Assembly: GCF_033115175.1 (NCBI RefSeq)
Contig: NC_084833.1
Coordinates: forward strand, 56,072,716 to 56,136,715
Direction: 5' to 3'
Length of the DNA: 64,000 nt
Source: Lepus europaeus
Lineage: Eukaryota > Chordata > Mammalia > Lagomorpha > Leporidae
Below, one piece after another: positions 13,788 through 28,404 of this stretch. The translations under genes were made by a program, and so were the position numbers. Below the pieces are notes generated by a model. That model made no database searches, was not told where the DNA came from, and saw only the letters and a program-made list of their open reading frames with translations. Numbering within the stretch: the stretch's first letter is position 1; each line of letters starts with the position of its first letter.

Positions 13788-13976
13788 GATGTGTGTGTAT
13801 GTATGTGTATGTGTACATGGGTATGTGCGCACCTGTGTGTATGTGCGCACCTGTGTGTATGTATGTGTGTGCATGCATGTGTATGTACATGGGTACGTGT
13901 GTATGTGTGCATATGTGTGTATATGTGCGTGTGTGTGCATGTGTGCACCTGTGTGTATGCATGGGTACATGGGTAT
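13788..13976. repeat. Compound TG/TATG/GTGCGCACC microsatellite
   Basis: Alternating purine-pyrimidine repeat, about 190 bases, including higher-order GTATGTGCGCACCTGTGT units. It creates cysteine-methionine-valine shadow frames that are not genes. Confidence 0.9.
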
Positions 13977-14433
13977 TGTGCCTCTGACACCAGAGCTAAA
14001 TAGCCACCATGCTCCATACCAACTAATAGCTCACTGGAGCTCTGTTTCCCACCAAAATGTGAACTTACGCGGAGAGAAAAGTGGAAAAAATGGAGCTGTC
14101 TTGTCTTCAGCAAAGGTCTCTCAGAGTCCAGTATTCTCTCCTGCGCAGTGAGTTCTGCTCTGCCTGTGCTGACCCACCTGGAAGCCTAAGTCAGGGCTCC
14201 CCTACAACTTGGACTCTGTAAACAAATTTTGAAAGCCCAGTTTGTCCTCTCGCTCACAAGTGCCTGCCCTTGACCTTGAGCATCTTCAGAAAGCAGGGCC
14301 TCAGGGAACCCAGAGGGCTGGACCCCTGTAGGGAGTTCTTGGGGGCGGCTCCTAAAGGGTCCCAGGGCATTAAGGGACAGGCTCGTTCCTGTTCTTGGGT
14401 CCACGACAGAGAGGCAGTGTTGTGTCTCCCTAA

Positions 14434-16203
<1,770 letters not shown>

Positions 16204-16214
16204 TAAGGCCCAGG

Positions 16215-16410
16215 GCACTGGAGTCAGGCTGCCTGGCTACAGTCTCTGCTTTGACTCTGTGTGCCACTGTATCTGTGTTTCCCTTCTGTAACCTCATTTT
16301 CTTAATGTGTAAGTGAGGTTAATCATTGGACTTAAAGTGAGAGTTTAAGGAGCATTCCTAAAGGACTTGATGTAGTGACCGGCATGTAGTAATTACTCAA
16401 TAAATACTAA
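16215..16410 (+). repeat. MIR, nearly complete
   Basis: GGAGTCAGGCTGCCTGGCTA, CTGTAACCTCATTTTCTTAA and TAGTAATTACTCAATAAATA give MIR order from head to tail. Confidence 0.75.
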
Positions 16411-16599
16411 CTTATGATTGTGGCGTTTATCACATGGGATTCTGAGAAAGGGGAAAAGACCCAAATTCTGGTCCTGGCTCTGGCACTGATTTTCTGTACG
16501 ATCTTGGGCAAGTCAGACAACTTGTCTGGTTTCATCTTGTTCATATTAAATGCAGAGGTGGCCCCTCTGAGCCATGGGACCCTAATTAGATTGGAGAGA

Positions 16600-17395
16600 C
16601 TTGTTCAACAAATATTTACTAGGGGCATAAGATGAGTTGGATCTTGTCCTTGGGGGATCTCACAGTCTAGTAGGAAATGTAATCTGTTAATTCATGAACT
16701 TAGTCATTCATCTATCCAACAAATATTTAGTGAGCATCTACTATGCCAGTCATTGGCTAACAACCTGCTCAGTCACAGAGATGCAGCCACGGGTGGGGAG
16801 TCTTTTTTTCTGCCAAGGGCCATTTGGGTGTTTATAACATCATTTGTAGGCTACACAAAATTATCAGCCTAACAGCCTGCTGTCGATTTATTGAACTTTG
16901 AGTCCCACCTACGGTTGCCTGGGCAGGGCCAGACCAGATGGTTTTGTGGGCTTCAAATGGGTGAGGCTGGATGTCCTGCACCCTCTGTGAGATGCTACAG
17001 CAGGGCATGGACAGAGTACTGTAGGAGCAGAGGACAACAGGGAGCAGTTCATTTTCCATGGGCTTTTGGAAGAAATAGAATAATGTCTTGAGGGATTTAG
17101 ATGTTGAAAGAATTCATAAATTTGGGGAACATAAACAAAGAGGAAGAACATTCAGGAAGAGAGAAAGCAAAGACCGAAGGATGGACGACCTGGCATGGGT
17201 GGGACAGATGAATTGTCTGATCTGCCGGTGGGTGGGATGCCTGGGGCCTCCCGTGGGAGAGGAGACTAGAAGGGATGAAGTCAGCCATGAAGAGCCTTGA
17301 GAGCCAGGCCCGGAAGGATAGGCATCATCTCACGTGGCGCCATTGAGTGTTTTCAGGCAGACAAGAGACACAGATGTCTGGGAAGACAGTACTCT
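16600..17395 (-). repeat. Antisense L2 relic interrupted by another element
   Basis: CAACAAATATTTACTAGGGG and CCAACAAATATTTAGTGAGC are inverted L2 3' ends. The segment GAGAAAGCAAAGACCGAAGG to AGCCTTGAGAGCCAGGC continues the inverted ORF2. A hAT-like segment (about 16795-16935) sits between. Confidence 0.55.
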
Positions 17396-17411
17396 AAAAA
17401 TGCTTCATGTG

Positions 17412-17761
17412 GGCCGGCGCCGCGGCTCAGTAGGCTAATCCTCCGCCTTGCGGCGCCGGCACACCGGGTTCTAGTCCCGGTCGGGGCACCGATCCTGTCC
17501 CGGTTGCCCCTCTTCCAGGACAGCTCTCTGCTGTGGCCAGGGAGTGCAGTGGAGGATGGCCCGAGTGCTTGGGCCCTGCACCCCATGGGAGACCAGGAGA
17601 AGCACCTGGCTCCTGCCATCGGAACGGCGCGGTGCGCCAGCCGCAGCATGCCTGCCGCGGCGGCCATTGGAGGGTGAACCAACGGCAAAAGGAAGACCTT
17701 TCTCTCTGTCTCTCTCTCACTGTCCACTCTGCCTGTCAAAAAATTAAAAAAAAAAAAAAAA
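17412..17761 (+). repeat. CSINE, young variant, with target-site duplication
   Basis: GGGCCGGCGCCGCGGCTCAG through poly(A), very close to the copy at 29401. GCTTCATGTG flanks both ends (17402-17411 and 17762-17771). Confidence 0.95.
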
Positions 17762-18041
17762 GCTTCATGTGGTTCTGTGTCACATGTGGCAGAGGCTAGG
17801 GTCAGAATTCCTGCTCTGCTGTCGCCTGAAGGGGAGTCAAGCCCCGCTGTGAAGGCTCTTAGTGTCCAGTGCCTGGGGTGGACACAGGGGCCTCCCACAC
17901 GGCTCCGTGGAGGGCTGCAGAGAGCCCCATCTACCTGCAAGCAGGTAGCCAGCAACCTCCTCTGTGGAATTAGGAAGGAAGCAAAAGAGACACTAAGAAT
18001 GCTGAATAAATATCACGGAAGTGCACGCTGTAGCGTGGCTG

Positions 18042-18347
18042 TTTTCTTTTTTAAATGATTTATTTATTTGAAAGAGTTGAGAGAGAGAGGGAATCTTCCA
18101 CCTGCTAGTTCAGTCCCCAGGTGGCTGCAATGGCCAGGGCTGGAGCTGAAGGCCAGGGCTAAAGCCAGGAACCAGGAGCTTCATCCAAGTCTCCCACATG
18201 GGTGGCAGGGGCCCACACACTTAGGCCCTCTTCCACTGCTTTTCCCAGGCCATTATCAGGGAGTTGGATCAGAAGTGGAGCAGCTGGGACTTGAACCAGT
18301 GCTCATATGGGATGCCAGCATAGCAGGTAGCTGCTTAACCAGCCCCT
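18042..18347 (-). repeat. CSINE, moderately diverged
   Basis: Minus-strand copy with ATTTATTTATTTGAAAGAGT, AAGCCAGGAACCAGGAGCTT and GTAGCTGCTTAACCAGCCCC. Confidence 0.88.
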
Positions 18348-18350
18348 TCC

Positions 18351-19680
18351 TCCTTTTATTTATTTTTTTTAAAAAAGAGGAATAGCTTGAACTGGGGGAA
18401 GTAACACATAACCCTGGTTAGACCCATGAGAGTGTATCGTGTATGTGTCAAAATAGTTGAAAGCTGCTTCTTTAGCCATTTAGAAGCCTCCTAGGTCTTC
18501 ACTGAGAGTCTGTTTGTTAAAACATGTTTCTCATCAGCTGGCCACGCCCAGAAGTACAGCTAGCACACTGGGAAGGTGCCGGTGAGGCCACCAAGGCCTT
18601 CCTGCTGGCCACTGCGGAGCGGTGAGGACTGCGGTGGTGGTGAGCAGGCCTCGCGCATCCCCGGGGAGCAGGCGCGTGCTCCAGTGCCTCTGTCGGGGCA
18701 CATTCCTCACGATCACCCCACGAAACCGTCACAGATGAGCCACTCGGGCTCAGAGATCTAAGTCACTGGCCCAAGGTCACGCGTGACGGAGATGCAGAGC
18801 TGGGATGGACACGGGTCTGTGGGAGCCCAGTGCCTGAGTGCCGAGCGGCAGCCCTGCACTGCTCTTCTACAGACTGGAGCAAGTGGGGATACACAGTGGC
18901 TCTTCAAAGCAGAGGAAGTGGGTGTGAAAAGACAGCAGTCTGTAAGCGTGCGGGATAGTGACAAACGGCTGCCCAGCACAGTGACAACACAGCAAGCAAC
19001 CTCGCCAGTGGGAAACCCCAGCATCAGAAAGCGCCATTTCTCCAAGGCAGAGATGTTGCAGCCGAGAGATTCCAGGTTAAAAGTGCTTGTATTCTGATTC
19101 ACGTTTTATACGCACTGAACTAAAAGGCTAGGAAGAACAGTATCACAGTAAGAGCACCGGCTCTGTCGCACACACAGCAGATGAGCCACTGTGAACCTTG
19201 CGCTGTTAATTTCCACTTGCCATCTCCTGGAGAGACGCTGTTCAAGGGCTCCTCCCACACAGTTTCCGTCATGTTCTTATCATCTGCTTGGCTCTGCGGC
19301 ACATGATACGCGTACAAAGAGGCATATTTTTTTAATGTGTCTGGAATTTGGAAAAGATTGTGCTTTAGCTACAGCTTGATTTGAATTACAAGTGCAGGAG
19401 ACAGGCTAGACTGTAGAGGGGGAGAATTTACATTTAGAGAAGGCTTACCATGTGTGTTGCATTTAATGGGTATGCCAAGACAGAAAATGATTAACGAGAG
19501 AGAGGACATGGCTGTCTTCCTCCCGAACCAGCCTCGTTCTCCAACCGCAAGCCCCATTCAAATGGGGAGCATTGCTTGGTGGGCGGGAAGCTGGATTATT
19601 TTACATAATCCAAAGGCAGAGAGGAAGAGAAGTGCGGTGGGGAGTGGAGAGGGAAAGAAAAGCCTGGGTGAAGTCACCGT
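18351..19680. other. SCUBE2 intron stretch
   Basis: A short antisense MIR is likely at about 18735-18830 (ACTGGCCCAAGGTCACGCGT). Otherwise unremarkable. Confidence 0.35.
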
Positions 19681-20199
19681 GGAATGAGTACAGAGATCCA
19701 GGACTGAGCCCCAGACCCCGACAGAAAAAGATGGGGGGGAGGGGGCCACGCGGGGAGCTGAGAGAAGGAGGGGATCGAGGAGGAATATGTGCCGGGGGGC
19801 TTGTCTAGGCTATTCAGCAATGCGAAGGGTCACTGTAGACCTCAACAAGCAGTTCTGGAGGGCTAGCGGGGGCCACAGCTGCTTAGACTGTGGGTGGGGG
19901 AGAAGGAAAGAGGGTGACACGGAGAGAGGTGGTGCCGACAGTTGTTTCCAGGGGTTCTGCAGCAAAGGGGAGCCAAGAGGCTGCATGAAAGTGGGAGGAG
20001 GGTTTTTAAGATCAGAGACAACAGTATGTTTGCGTGCTGATGACAGAGGTCAGTTGAGAGAGGAAATCTTATCACAGAGGAAAGTGGGAGCCAGGACCAC
20101 TGGAACAGGCCCTTGATTTGGTGAGGGAAGATGGACCCGGTGTGGAGGGATGCACAGAGGGTTCAGCTGAGGGGAGAGGCAGCACGAAAAAGGGGTGCT
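19680..20199 (-). repeat. Antisense L2 relic
   Basis: AACAGTATGTTTGCGTGCTG followed by ATGACAGAGGTCAGTTGAGA corresponds to the inverted L2 ORF2 phrase with CAGCATGTTTGTATGCTGAT. Purine-rich throughout. Confidence 0.5.
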
Positions 20200-20478
20200 C
20201 AGGACCACCGCCTGCAGTGCTGGCATCCCATATGGGTTCTGGTTCTAGTCCCGGCTGCTCCTCTTCCAGGCCAGCTCTCTGCTGTGGCCTGGGAAGGCAG
20301 TGGAGGATGGCCCAAGTGCTTGGGCCCCTGCACCTGCGTGGGAGACCAGGAGAAGCTCCTGGCTTCAGATGGGCACAGCTCTGGCTGTTGTGGCCATCTG
20401 GGGAGTGAACCAGAGGATGGAAGACTTCTGTCTCCCTCTGCCTCTCTGTAACTCTTTCAAGTAAAATAAATAAATCTT

Positions 20479-20513
<35 letters not shown>

Positions 20514-20515
20514 GG
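20200..20515 (+). repeat. CSINE lacking its first ~45 bases, followed by (AAAAG)n
   Basis: Starts inside the tRNA-derived part (CCGCCTGCAGTGCTGGCATC) without the usual GGGGCYGGCGC head, then runs normally to poly(A) and AAAAG repeats. Probably 5'-truncated at insertion into the L2 relic. Confidence 0.88.
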
Positions 20516-20703
20516 AAGAAGGATGTGGACATGGCTGGTGGGGAGAGGAGGCATGGGAGTCGGCGCCTAATTGCCTTCTTGGGATCAGAGCAGTAGGGGT
20601 TCTGGAGGCAGCTACAGAAGGGGCATTGCTCGGTTGCTCAGAACCTTACCCAAAATGACAGAGCAAGCTGGCACAGAGCTAAACCTTAAGAATGCTAAAT
20701 ATG

Positions 20704-21939
<1,236 letters not shown>

Positions 21940-22100
21940 CTCTGCCCACAATGGCTCTCAGCGCGAATGTCCCACTGTGGGCTTGGGGGGACAGAGCCGT
22001 CTGCCTCCTGCGTGCCAGCACACGGTCAGATATCACTGCCTCCACTCCCAGTGACTCGTCACAGTTCAATTTGTATAGATAATACAAATATTTTGGTAAA
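21940..22100 (+). other. SCUBE2: SCUBE2 3' UTR, proximal part; possible variant polyadenylation hexamer
   Basis: Sequence after the stop has no clear coding potential. A variant hexamer AATACA lies at 22081-22086, and no canonical AATAAA is seen until an L2/AT-rich stretch near 24.1 kb. The true 3' end may therefore be near 22.1 kb through the variant signal or further down. The extent given here is a minimum. Confidence 0.4.
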
Positions 22101-23600
22101 CCGAACTTGGTCTTTCTTTCCGGGCACGGCGGATATGGACGGAGAATGGCCTGAGTGGCGCTGACTCCTCACTGCTGCAGGCAGGTGTCCCGGACGCCAC
22201 AGGGCTGGCTGAGCGGGACTGCAGCCAGTGCAGGTGAGACTCACCCGTCCTCTTGGCTCTCGCTCCTCCCCCAGGAGTCTGGAATGGAAAAGAGGACCTA
22301 GAAGGGGCTGCCCTGTGTGAAACTTAAGCTTCCTATAGCCTGGCTGTCGGTCAGGGAGCCCCCAGGGCTCACATGCAGGCCCTGACTGGGTAGAACAGAC
22401 AAGGAGGAAGGGAGGGTGAGCCCTGCACGTGCCCTCTGCACCCGGGAGGACCCTTTCTCTCCTAACTGTGTGATTGAAGTTTGCTCCCAGGAGCTTGCGT
22501 TCTTACAGTACTTAAAGCAGAAAGAATCACAACTAAAAAGATAACCGAGCACATCCCGATGTTCACCCACAGGCAGCCCCCCTGGTTGCCAGCTCCCACC
22601 CACAGCAAATCCACAGCCTTCCACTGTGTCCTTAGGTGAGCACTGCGTTTGGCTTGGAGGGTTCCGGTGGGAGTGAACTCCTAGGAGCATGAACACCTGT
22701 CGTGGGAAGATTCCATCAGCCCTGAGTCGCTCCTGCCCAGGGCCCTCCTCTCACCTTCGCCTTCCTTCCCCACTCTCCCAGGGCAGAGATTGACTGCTCG
22801 GAGGACAGCCGTGGGGCTGCTATGGGTACTCTGGTTTTCTCACAGTGCCGCCCGGCCTCTCCGTGCCTCGGTCATCTCACACTGGGTCAGCTACTGGGAC
22901 CTCACAGTCACTTTCCCCACATGAACTTGGGTTTTCAAGATTACTGATTTTTCAAACATTTGAACAATGGCACACACTGTACCAAGCCCGTACACAAGCG
23001 ATTCTCTGCACCGAAGTACTAACACGGGTTTAACAAGTGCTTTTGAAGAAAACAGATTACTACATCATTGTTGAACTTGCTTTGCACCTGCTGGGCTTTT
23101 TTTTTTTTTTTAAACCTATTAATAACATTGCTTAAAAAAAAAAAAAAACTAATCAAACTTCTTTATTTGGGTGGGTCCGAAAAACCAATTTTCACATTTC
23201 TTTCCAAAAATTTAAACATCTTCATTTAAAAAAACAAACAAAAAAAGATTGAAATGAGCAGTTGGAATTTGTTACCCTGGAACTTGCCCTACATTGCTGA
23301 GTCTGATCGCAAGGTGGAAAATCAAATGTGACACACGCTGAGTTAGAGAGGGGACTGCTTGGCGGGGAGGGGGGGAGGCGGGCTGCGCCTTTCCTCCAGC
23401 GCCTTAGTAGCTCTGAGCACGTGACTTCTGTTCCATCTTGCGATCTCACAAGACGGCAAAGGAGAGGAGTCCTCTGGGGGTGGGGAGGACGCTGCGGAAG
23501 CCTGGCTGCTGGGACGCATCCTCAGGGAGCCGCCAGAGCTGTGCCCCGGTACCCGCATAAGGCTTCCTGTCTGAGCCTGTTGGCCACCTTAGCAGATGCT
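22101..23600. other. SCUBE2 distal 3' UTR or intergenic DNA
   Basis: No repeat or exon recognised. A/T homopolymers lie at about 23097-23155. Whether this is transcribed depends on the SCUBE2 polyadenylation site. Confidence 0.3.
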
Positions 23601-23607
23601 GTGTTCC

Positions 23608-23944
23608 TGTTTTTTTTTTTTTTTTTTTTTAAGATTTATTTATTTGAAAGGTGGAGTTACAGAGAGGCAGAGAGAGAGAGAGAGAGGTCTTCCATCTGCT
23701 GGTTCTCTCCCCAAATGGCTGCGATGGGCGGAGCTACGCCGATCTGAAGCCAGGAACCAGGAGCTTCTTCTGGGTCTCCCACGTGGGTGCAGGGTCCCAA
23801 GGACTTGGACCATCTTCTACTGCTTTCCCAGGCCATAGCAGAGAGCTGGATTGGAAGTGGAGCAGCCGGGACTCGAACCAGCGCCCATATGGGATGCCGG
23901 CACTGCAGACAGTGGCTTTACCCGCTATGTCACAGCACTGACCC
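23608..23944 (-). repeat. CSINE, full length
   Basis: Minus-strand copy from a 20-base poly(T) and AAGATTTATTTATTTGAAAG to CTATGTCACAGCACTGACCC. Confidence 0.94.
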
Positions 23945-23994
23945 CTGCATTCTTGTTGAAAGGCTGGCTGGCTGGGGCTGCTGTCACCAGCTGC

Positions 23995-24960
23995 TAAGTC
24001 AGTGAATACGGTCAAACACCTGCCCTGTGCCAGAATTGCACATTGGGAAGACAGACCACGTCCACGCCCTCTATAAGTTAGAGGGGCAGAGATAACCACT
24101 GCACAAATAAATCTATGCAAAAAGTATCAGCTAATGGAAAATTAAAATAGGTTAATGTAACAAATGACTGCCTAGCTTCTGCAGGCTAGGGACTGTAGAT
24201 GGCCTCTATGGGGATGACTGAGAGCTGAAGGCCAAGAAGGAGCCAGCCTTGGAGAAACCAGGGCCGGGGGAAGAGCATTCCAGAAAGAGGGAAGCTGGGT
24301 GTGAAGGCTGCCAGGCAGGAGCAAGCCTGCGTGGATCTCAGTCCAGTGAGAAGGTGAGGACAGGTGTTTGGCCTACTGGGTTAGACACCTGGGTCCCATA
24401 TTGGAGTACCTGGGTTTGAGTCCTGGCTCTGCTGTGGATTCCAGCTTCCTGCTAATGCTCACCACCCTGGGAGGCAGCAGGGTGATGGCTCAAATTATTA
24501 AGGTCCTGCCACCAAGCAGGGAGACCTGGATAGAGTTCCCAGCTCCAGACTTAGGCGCTGGGACCCAGAGTTGTTGTGGGCATCTGGGGACTGAACCGGG
24601 AGCTGTCTCTTTGCTAAACTAAGAATGGCAACAGCTGCCGAGAACCAGGCAGGCTGGATCACATCAGGCTTGGGGTCTAATGCCACATACGTTGTGACGC
24701 CTTTGAGCTTAAGCAGAGGAGTGACGTGATCTATTTTATATATGTAAAAGTTCACTCTGGTTACATTGTGAATGGGTTTTGGGAAGCAGACACAGAGACA
24801 GAGCAGTTAGTAGCCACAGAGCAAGCAGTCATCCAATGGGAGATAAAGTTCGAGTGTCTGGATTGGGGTAGCTGTAGTGGCCACAACGGAAGCAGAAGGA
24901 TTCTGGGGCTGAGGGCAGGCTCAACAGAACTTGCTGGATGAGGAGTGCATGGGAGGGGCC
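23995..24960 (-). repeat. Antisense L2 relic with a CSINE inside
   Basis: AGAGCATTCCAGAAAGAGGG, AGCAGAGGAGTGACGTGATC and TTCACTCTGGTTACATTGTG are inverted L2 ORF2 phrases. A CSINE occupies about 24360-24625. Confidence 0.65.
24360..24625 (+). repeat. Old diverged CSINE, tail lost
   Basis: GGAGTACCTGGGTTTGAGTC, CTGGGAGGCAGCAGGTGATG-like sequence and TCTGGGGACTGAACCGGGAG mark an old CSINE without a clear TCTC/poly(A) end. Confidence 0.7.
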
Positions 24961-24964
24961 GACT

Positions 24965-25430
24965 GGAGGAGGGGCAGGATTGGGACATGTGTGTCCACCG
25001 ATTCTTCGATGCTCTATCTATGGAAAGCTGGAGTTGATGTCCCCTTTCTTTGAATCTGGGTTCTGTGACTGCTTGGCCACTGTTACAAGGCAGAAGTCGT
25101 GGCTGCCAGGTTCCACTCAAGACGCTGGCAGCTTCTTCTTTGTCTCCTTGGGGTCCTCTCACTTAGAGCTCAGTCACCTTACCTCAGGGAAGCCAGGGCA
25201 GTGTGTGGTGAGGCCACGTTGGAAGGGACTGAGCCCTCCTCCCAGGGGCCAGGCTGAGCTCCCAGGAGACGGGGAGCTAAACCTGCCAGCGAGGCGGGCC
25301 TCTGGGGCCACGTTGGAAATGGATCATCCAGCCCACATTGAACTGCTCCAGCTGTGGCTTCCTGCAGCCCAAAACCCACAACCCAGTGAGAAAAAAGTAA
25401 TGGTTATTGATTTGAGTTACCAAGTGTTTG
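24965..25430 (+). repeat. MLT1-like LTR fossil (ERVL-MaLR), solo
   Basis: CTTTGAATCTGGGTTCTGTG, GACTGCTTGGCCACTGTTAC, ATCCAGCCCACATTGAACTG and a terminal TTGAGTTACCAAGTGTTTGG give MLT1 order. No internal retroviral genes are present, so it is a decayed solo LTR. Confidence 0.55.
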
Positions 25431-25431
25431 G

Positions 25432-25685
25432 GTTACTTTTTTATTTGAAAGGCACACACACACACACACACAGAATGCTATCCTCCACTGGTTCACACCC
25501 CAACAGCTAGGGTTGGGCTAGGCCATATCCAGGAACCAAAACTCATCCAGGTCTCCACATGGGTAGCAGGGACCCAACAGCTTGAGCTTCCATCTGCTGC
25601 CTCTGCCCACTAGCAGGAAGCCAGAATAGAGAGAAACGCAGGCAGCCCAAGTGGCAGCTGAACACCCGGCCAGTGCCTGCCCCGG
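25432..25685 (-). repeat. Old diverged CSINE with (CA)n
   Basis: TTTTTATTTGAAAGGCACAC, CCTCCACTGGTTCACACCCC and CAGGTCTCCACATGGGTAGC mark a minus-strand copy. A (CA)n microsatellite (25451-25472) has grown where the AGAGAG tract normally stands. Confidence 0.7.
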
Positions 25686-25879
25686 GGGGAGTGCTTATGG
25701 AGTATATGACACTGGAAAATGGGAGGGGATTTTGGGCCATTCTAGATTCAAAGTGAAGAGTTCAAATAGGCAATTGATTATATGAAGCTCTGGGGAAGGT
25801 GAGTGCTGGAATATAAATTCTAATGTCACAGGATACAGAAATGAGACTTTTCCCAAGTGAAGACCGCCTGGAAAAGTAC

Positions 25880-26420
25880 ACTAGTGCCCCTTATCCACAG
25901 GCTCTGGTTACTCCGTCAACCGTAGTTCCAATTAAATGGAAAACTCCAGAAGCGAGTATTAGTGTTTTAAATAACTTACTATAGCATATTGTTATAATTT
26001 TTCTATTTTATTATTATTAATCTCTTATTGTGACTAATTTATTTTTTTTCCAAAAGAAATTTTTATTTAAGGAATACAAAATTCATGCATTTCCTAAGTA
26101 CTTTAGGAATATAGTGATTCTTCCCACCATATCTGCCCTCCCATCTACACTCCCCTCATTCCTCTTCCCATTCCCAGTCCCATTCTCCACTAAGATCCAT
26201 TTTCAATTGACTATATACACAGGAGCCCAACTCTATACTAAGTAAAGAGTTCAGCATTCTCTGTGCCTAATTTGTAAATTAAACCTTAGCCCAGGTATAT
26301 GTAAGAAAAAACCCAGTATGCGTAAGGCTTAGTACTGTGCATAGCTTGGGGCACCTGCTAACTGTCTGAAAACACATTCCTGTGGCTGTTCCCCATAACT
26401 CCTGTACGTGGGGAAAAGAC
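25880..26420 (+). repeat. Tigger-like DNA transposon relic, split by an L1 fragment
   Basis: CATATTGTTATAATTTTTCT, ATTATTATTAATCTCTTATT and, after the L1, CCTAATTTGTAAATTAAACC resemble old Tigger-type elements. The two halves flank 26042-26262. Confidence 0.45.
26042..26262 (-). repeat. Rabbit-type L1 3'-end fragment
   Basis: Inverted L1 3' end: TTTTATTTAAGGAATACAAA, TAGTGATTCTTCCCACCATA, TCCATTTTCAATTGACTATA. Severely 5'-truncated (about 210 bases). The flanks share a YTAATTTRTA-like sequence. It is the only lineage-specific L1 I recognise in the window. Confidence 0.65.
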
Positions 26421-27599
26421 CACCAGGGGTCTCTGAGTTCTGGGATTCCCTGTGTGCACACAGGAACAGGATTCGGAGGAGCTGCAAGCTGAGCTCCCCG
26501 TTCCCCCGGACAGCCGGGCCTGTGGGAGGACGCGGAGTGGGAGCAGAATCCGGAGCCCGCTCGGGTCCTTCCTCCCAGCTGCAGACATTGTTCTGCAGCC
26601 ACGCGCTGCCGCGCTGCCTCTGTGGGATTAGCAATGCTTCCCTTGAGTTTCAAGGCTAATAAAAGAGTGTTTGCCTTCGCGCACCAGCACCCTGGAAAAC
26701 TGCTTCCGCTGAGTCATTCTCCGCGCTGGTAACTGCGGCGTGTGTAGGCACTCAGTGGATGGAGGCACACAGGTGACTTTCCAATGTCACGTGGCAATGT
26801 GGGAAAGGCGGTGCTGCAGGTCTCCCTCGCCCAGTGGCAGGTGTCGGGCTGGAAGATGTGGCAAGACTGTTGGGTGCCGTGGCCCATTGCGGCTGGTGGG
26901 CCTGTGCCCTGGGACCCCCAGGGTTCCCAGGCCAGGCCCAGCTGCAATCTTCCCAACCCAGAAGAAATAACTCTTACAGGGCTGACAACAGCTCTGTGGC
27001 CTTTCACACATCACAATGGGCCCTGAGAGCCTTCCCCAGGTCTCCGCTGTTTCCAGCCAGCATTTAGGCAGTAAAGGAGTAGCTGAGGCTGGAGGAAAAG
27101 CTGGTTCTCATCAGGTTACACACAGGCCTCCTGCAGGCACGGCTGCCTCCGAACCCAGGTCCTGGGAGCGGCCGGGAGCGATCCAGCCACAGGAAATGAG
27201 AGGCTTCCGTTCTGTGACTCTCTCCTCCAGAGCTGCTGAGCCCAGCTCAGAGGTCTGCTCCCATCTGTGGTACCCTGCCTCCTCCCTTCAGGCGGTCCTG
27301 ACCAGCCTGTGGGAGACCATTTTCAGGGGGCTGCCGGCCCAGCACGGTGCTACTGTGACGTGTACCAGTGATGACAGCCACAGCTCGTGACTGCTCAGCA
27401 GGGACCACTTTCCAGAAATCACAGGAGGAGCAAAACATTTAGAAAACGAAACCCCTCTAAATTGCAGGCAGGTTTCTCTAGTTGAATAAAATAAATACAA
27501 ATTAAGCCCACCTACAACAAACAGTGACAGCAACTCAGTGGTGCTTGGTTTCCAGGGTATTATAAGGGGAACACAGCTACCTAGGTACTAGGGACTCCT
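26421..27599. other. Intergenic stretch without recognised features
   Basis: Moderately GC-rich with an AP-1-like TGAGTCA at 26710-26716. No exon or repeat recognised. Confidence 0.3.
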
Positions 27600-27830
27600 T
27601 GGTGTGCGGTTGCTCATTCATTCACTTCTGCAATGTTTGTTTATTAGTAGTAGAGCCTACTGATTGCTAGGCATTGCAGAAGCCCACCAGCTGCAGTGGG
27701 AAAAAGGGAGCCCTTGCCCTTGTGGAATTTAGATTACTGTGGAGGGAGACAGACAATAACCCAGTGAGCAGACACTGAGAGTAGCAGTAAGTAGTGGAGA
27801 AAATGAAGAAGAGCTGAATGATCACTAATG
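27600..27830 (-). repeat. Antisense L2 3'-end fragment
   Basis: CATTCATTCACTTCTGCAAT, CTTGCCCTTGTGGAATTTAG and GAGGGAGACAGACAATAACC form an inverted L2 3' end. Confidence 0.65.
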
Positions 27831-28360
27831 AGAAGGTGGTGGGAGAGAGCCGCTGTTCTAGACGGAGTCATGAACCCTGGCCCCTCCCAGGGCATCGGCT
27901 CCTCAAACCAAGCCTGGCAGCGCTGGCCCTGGCCAGCTCCTTTGCCCACCCAGCAAGAATTTAGCATTTCCTCCCACACCAGGCTGACCAAAGCTCCAGG
28001 CTGTGAACAAGCCATTTTGCAATTACTAGAACATGCGCCACCCAGTGGTTGGAAAGTTGAGTTGATCCTTGTTTCAGTCCCTGTTTTCTGCTCTGGAGTT
28101 TAAACACCCATAATTCCAGAAAAAAATGTTTCCAGTGGGCCTCAGGGAGGAGGGCTGGTGTTGGACAACTGATTGGTTGTGTGTTGTTTTATACGGCCCC
28201 CAGAGTGAATGTCTTTAGATCTTTTCCTCTCCTCTGCCTTGCGACTGGTGAATGATCAGTGGGAAGTTAACTGATTTAAGTCATTTCAAACGCTCAACGA
28301 TGCTCTAAATCACACAAACACACACACAGAGAATATTCACTCATTGTCATGGTCTAGGCA

Positions 28361-28404
<44 letters not shown>

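Noticed and set aside
13788..13976. CRISPR-like repeat array
   Set aside because: Simple microsatellite in a vertebrate intron; no spacer structure.
13646..14151. Histidine/threonine-rich and cysteine/valine-rich frames
   Set aside because: Direct translations of the TG/ATG microsatellite on both strands.
17353..17955. 200-codon minus-strand frame and similar frames recurring across the window
   Set aside because: They are translations of CSINE copies (repeated phrases such as GCRAQALGPSSTAL), not genes.
24965..25430. Endogenous retrovirus with coding capacity
   Set aside because: Only a decayed MLT1-like LTR is seen; no gag, pol or env frames flank it.
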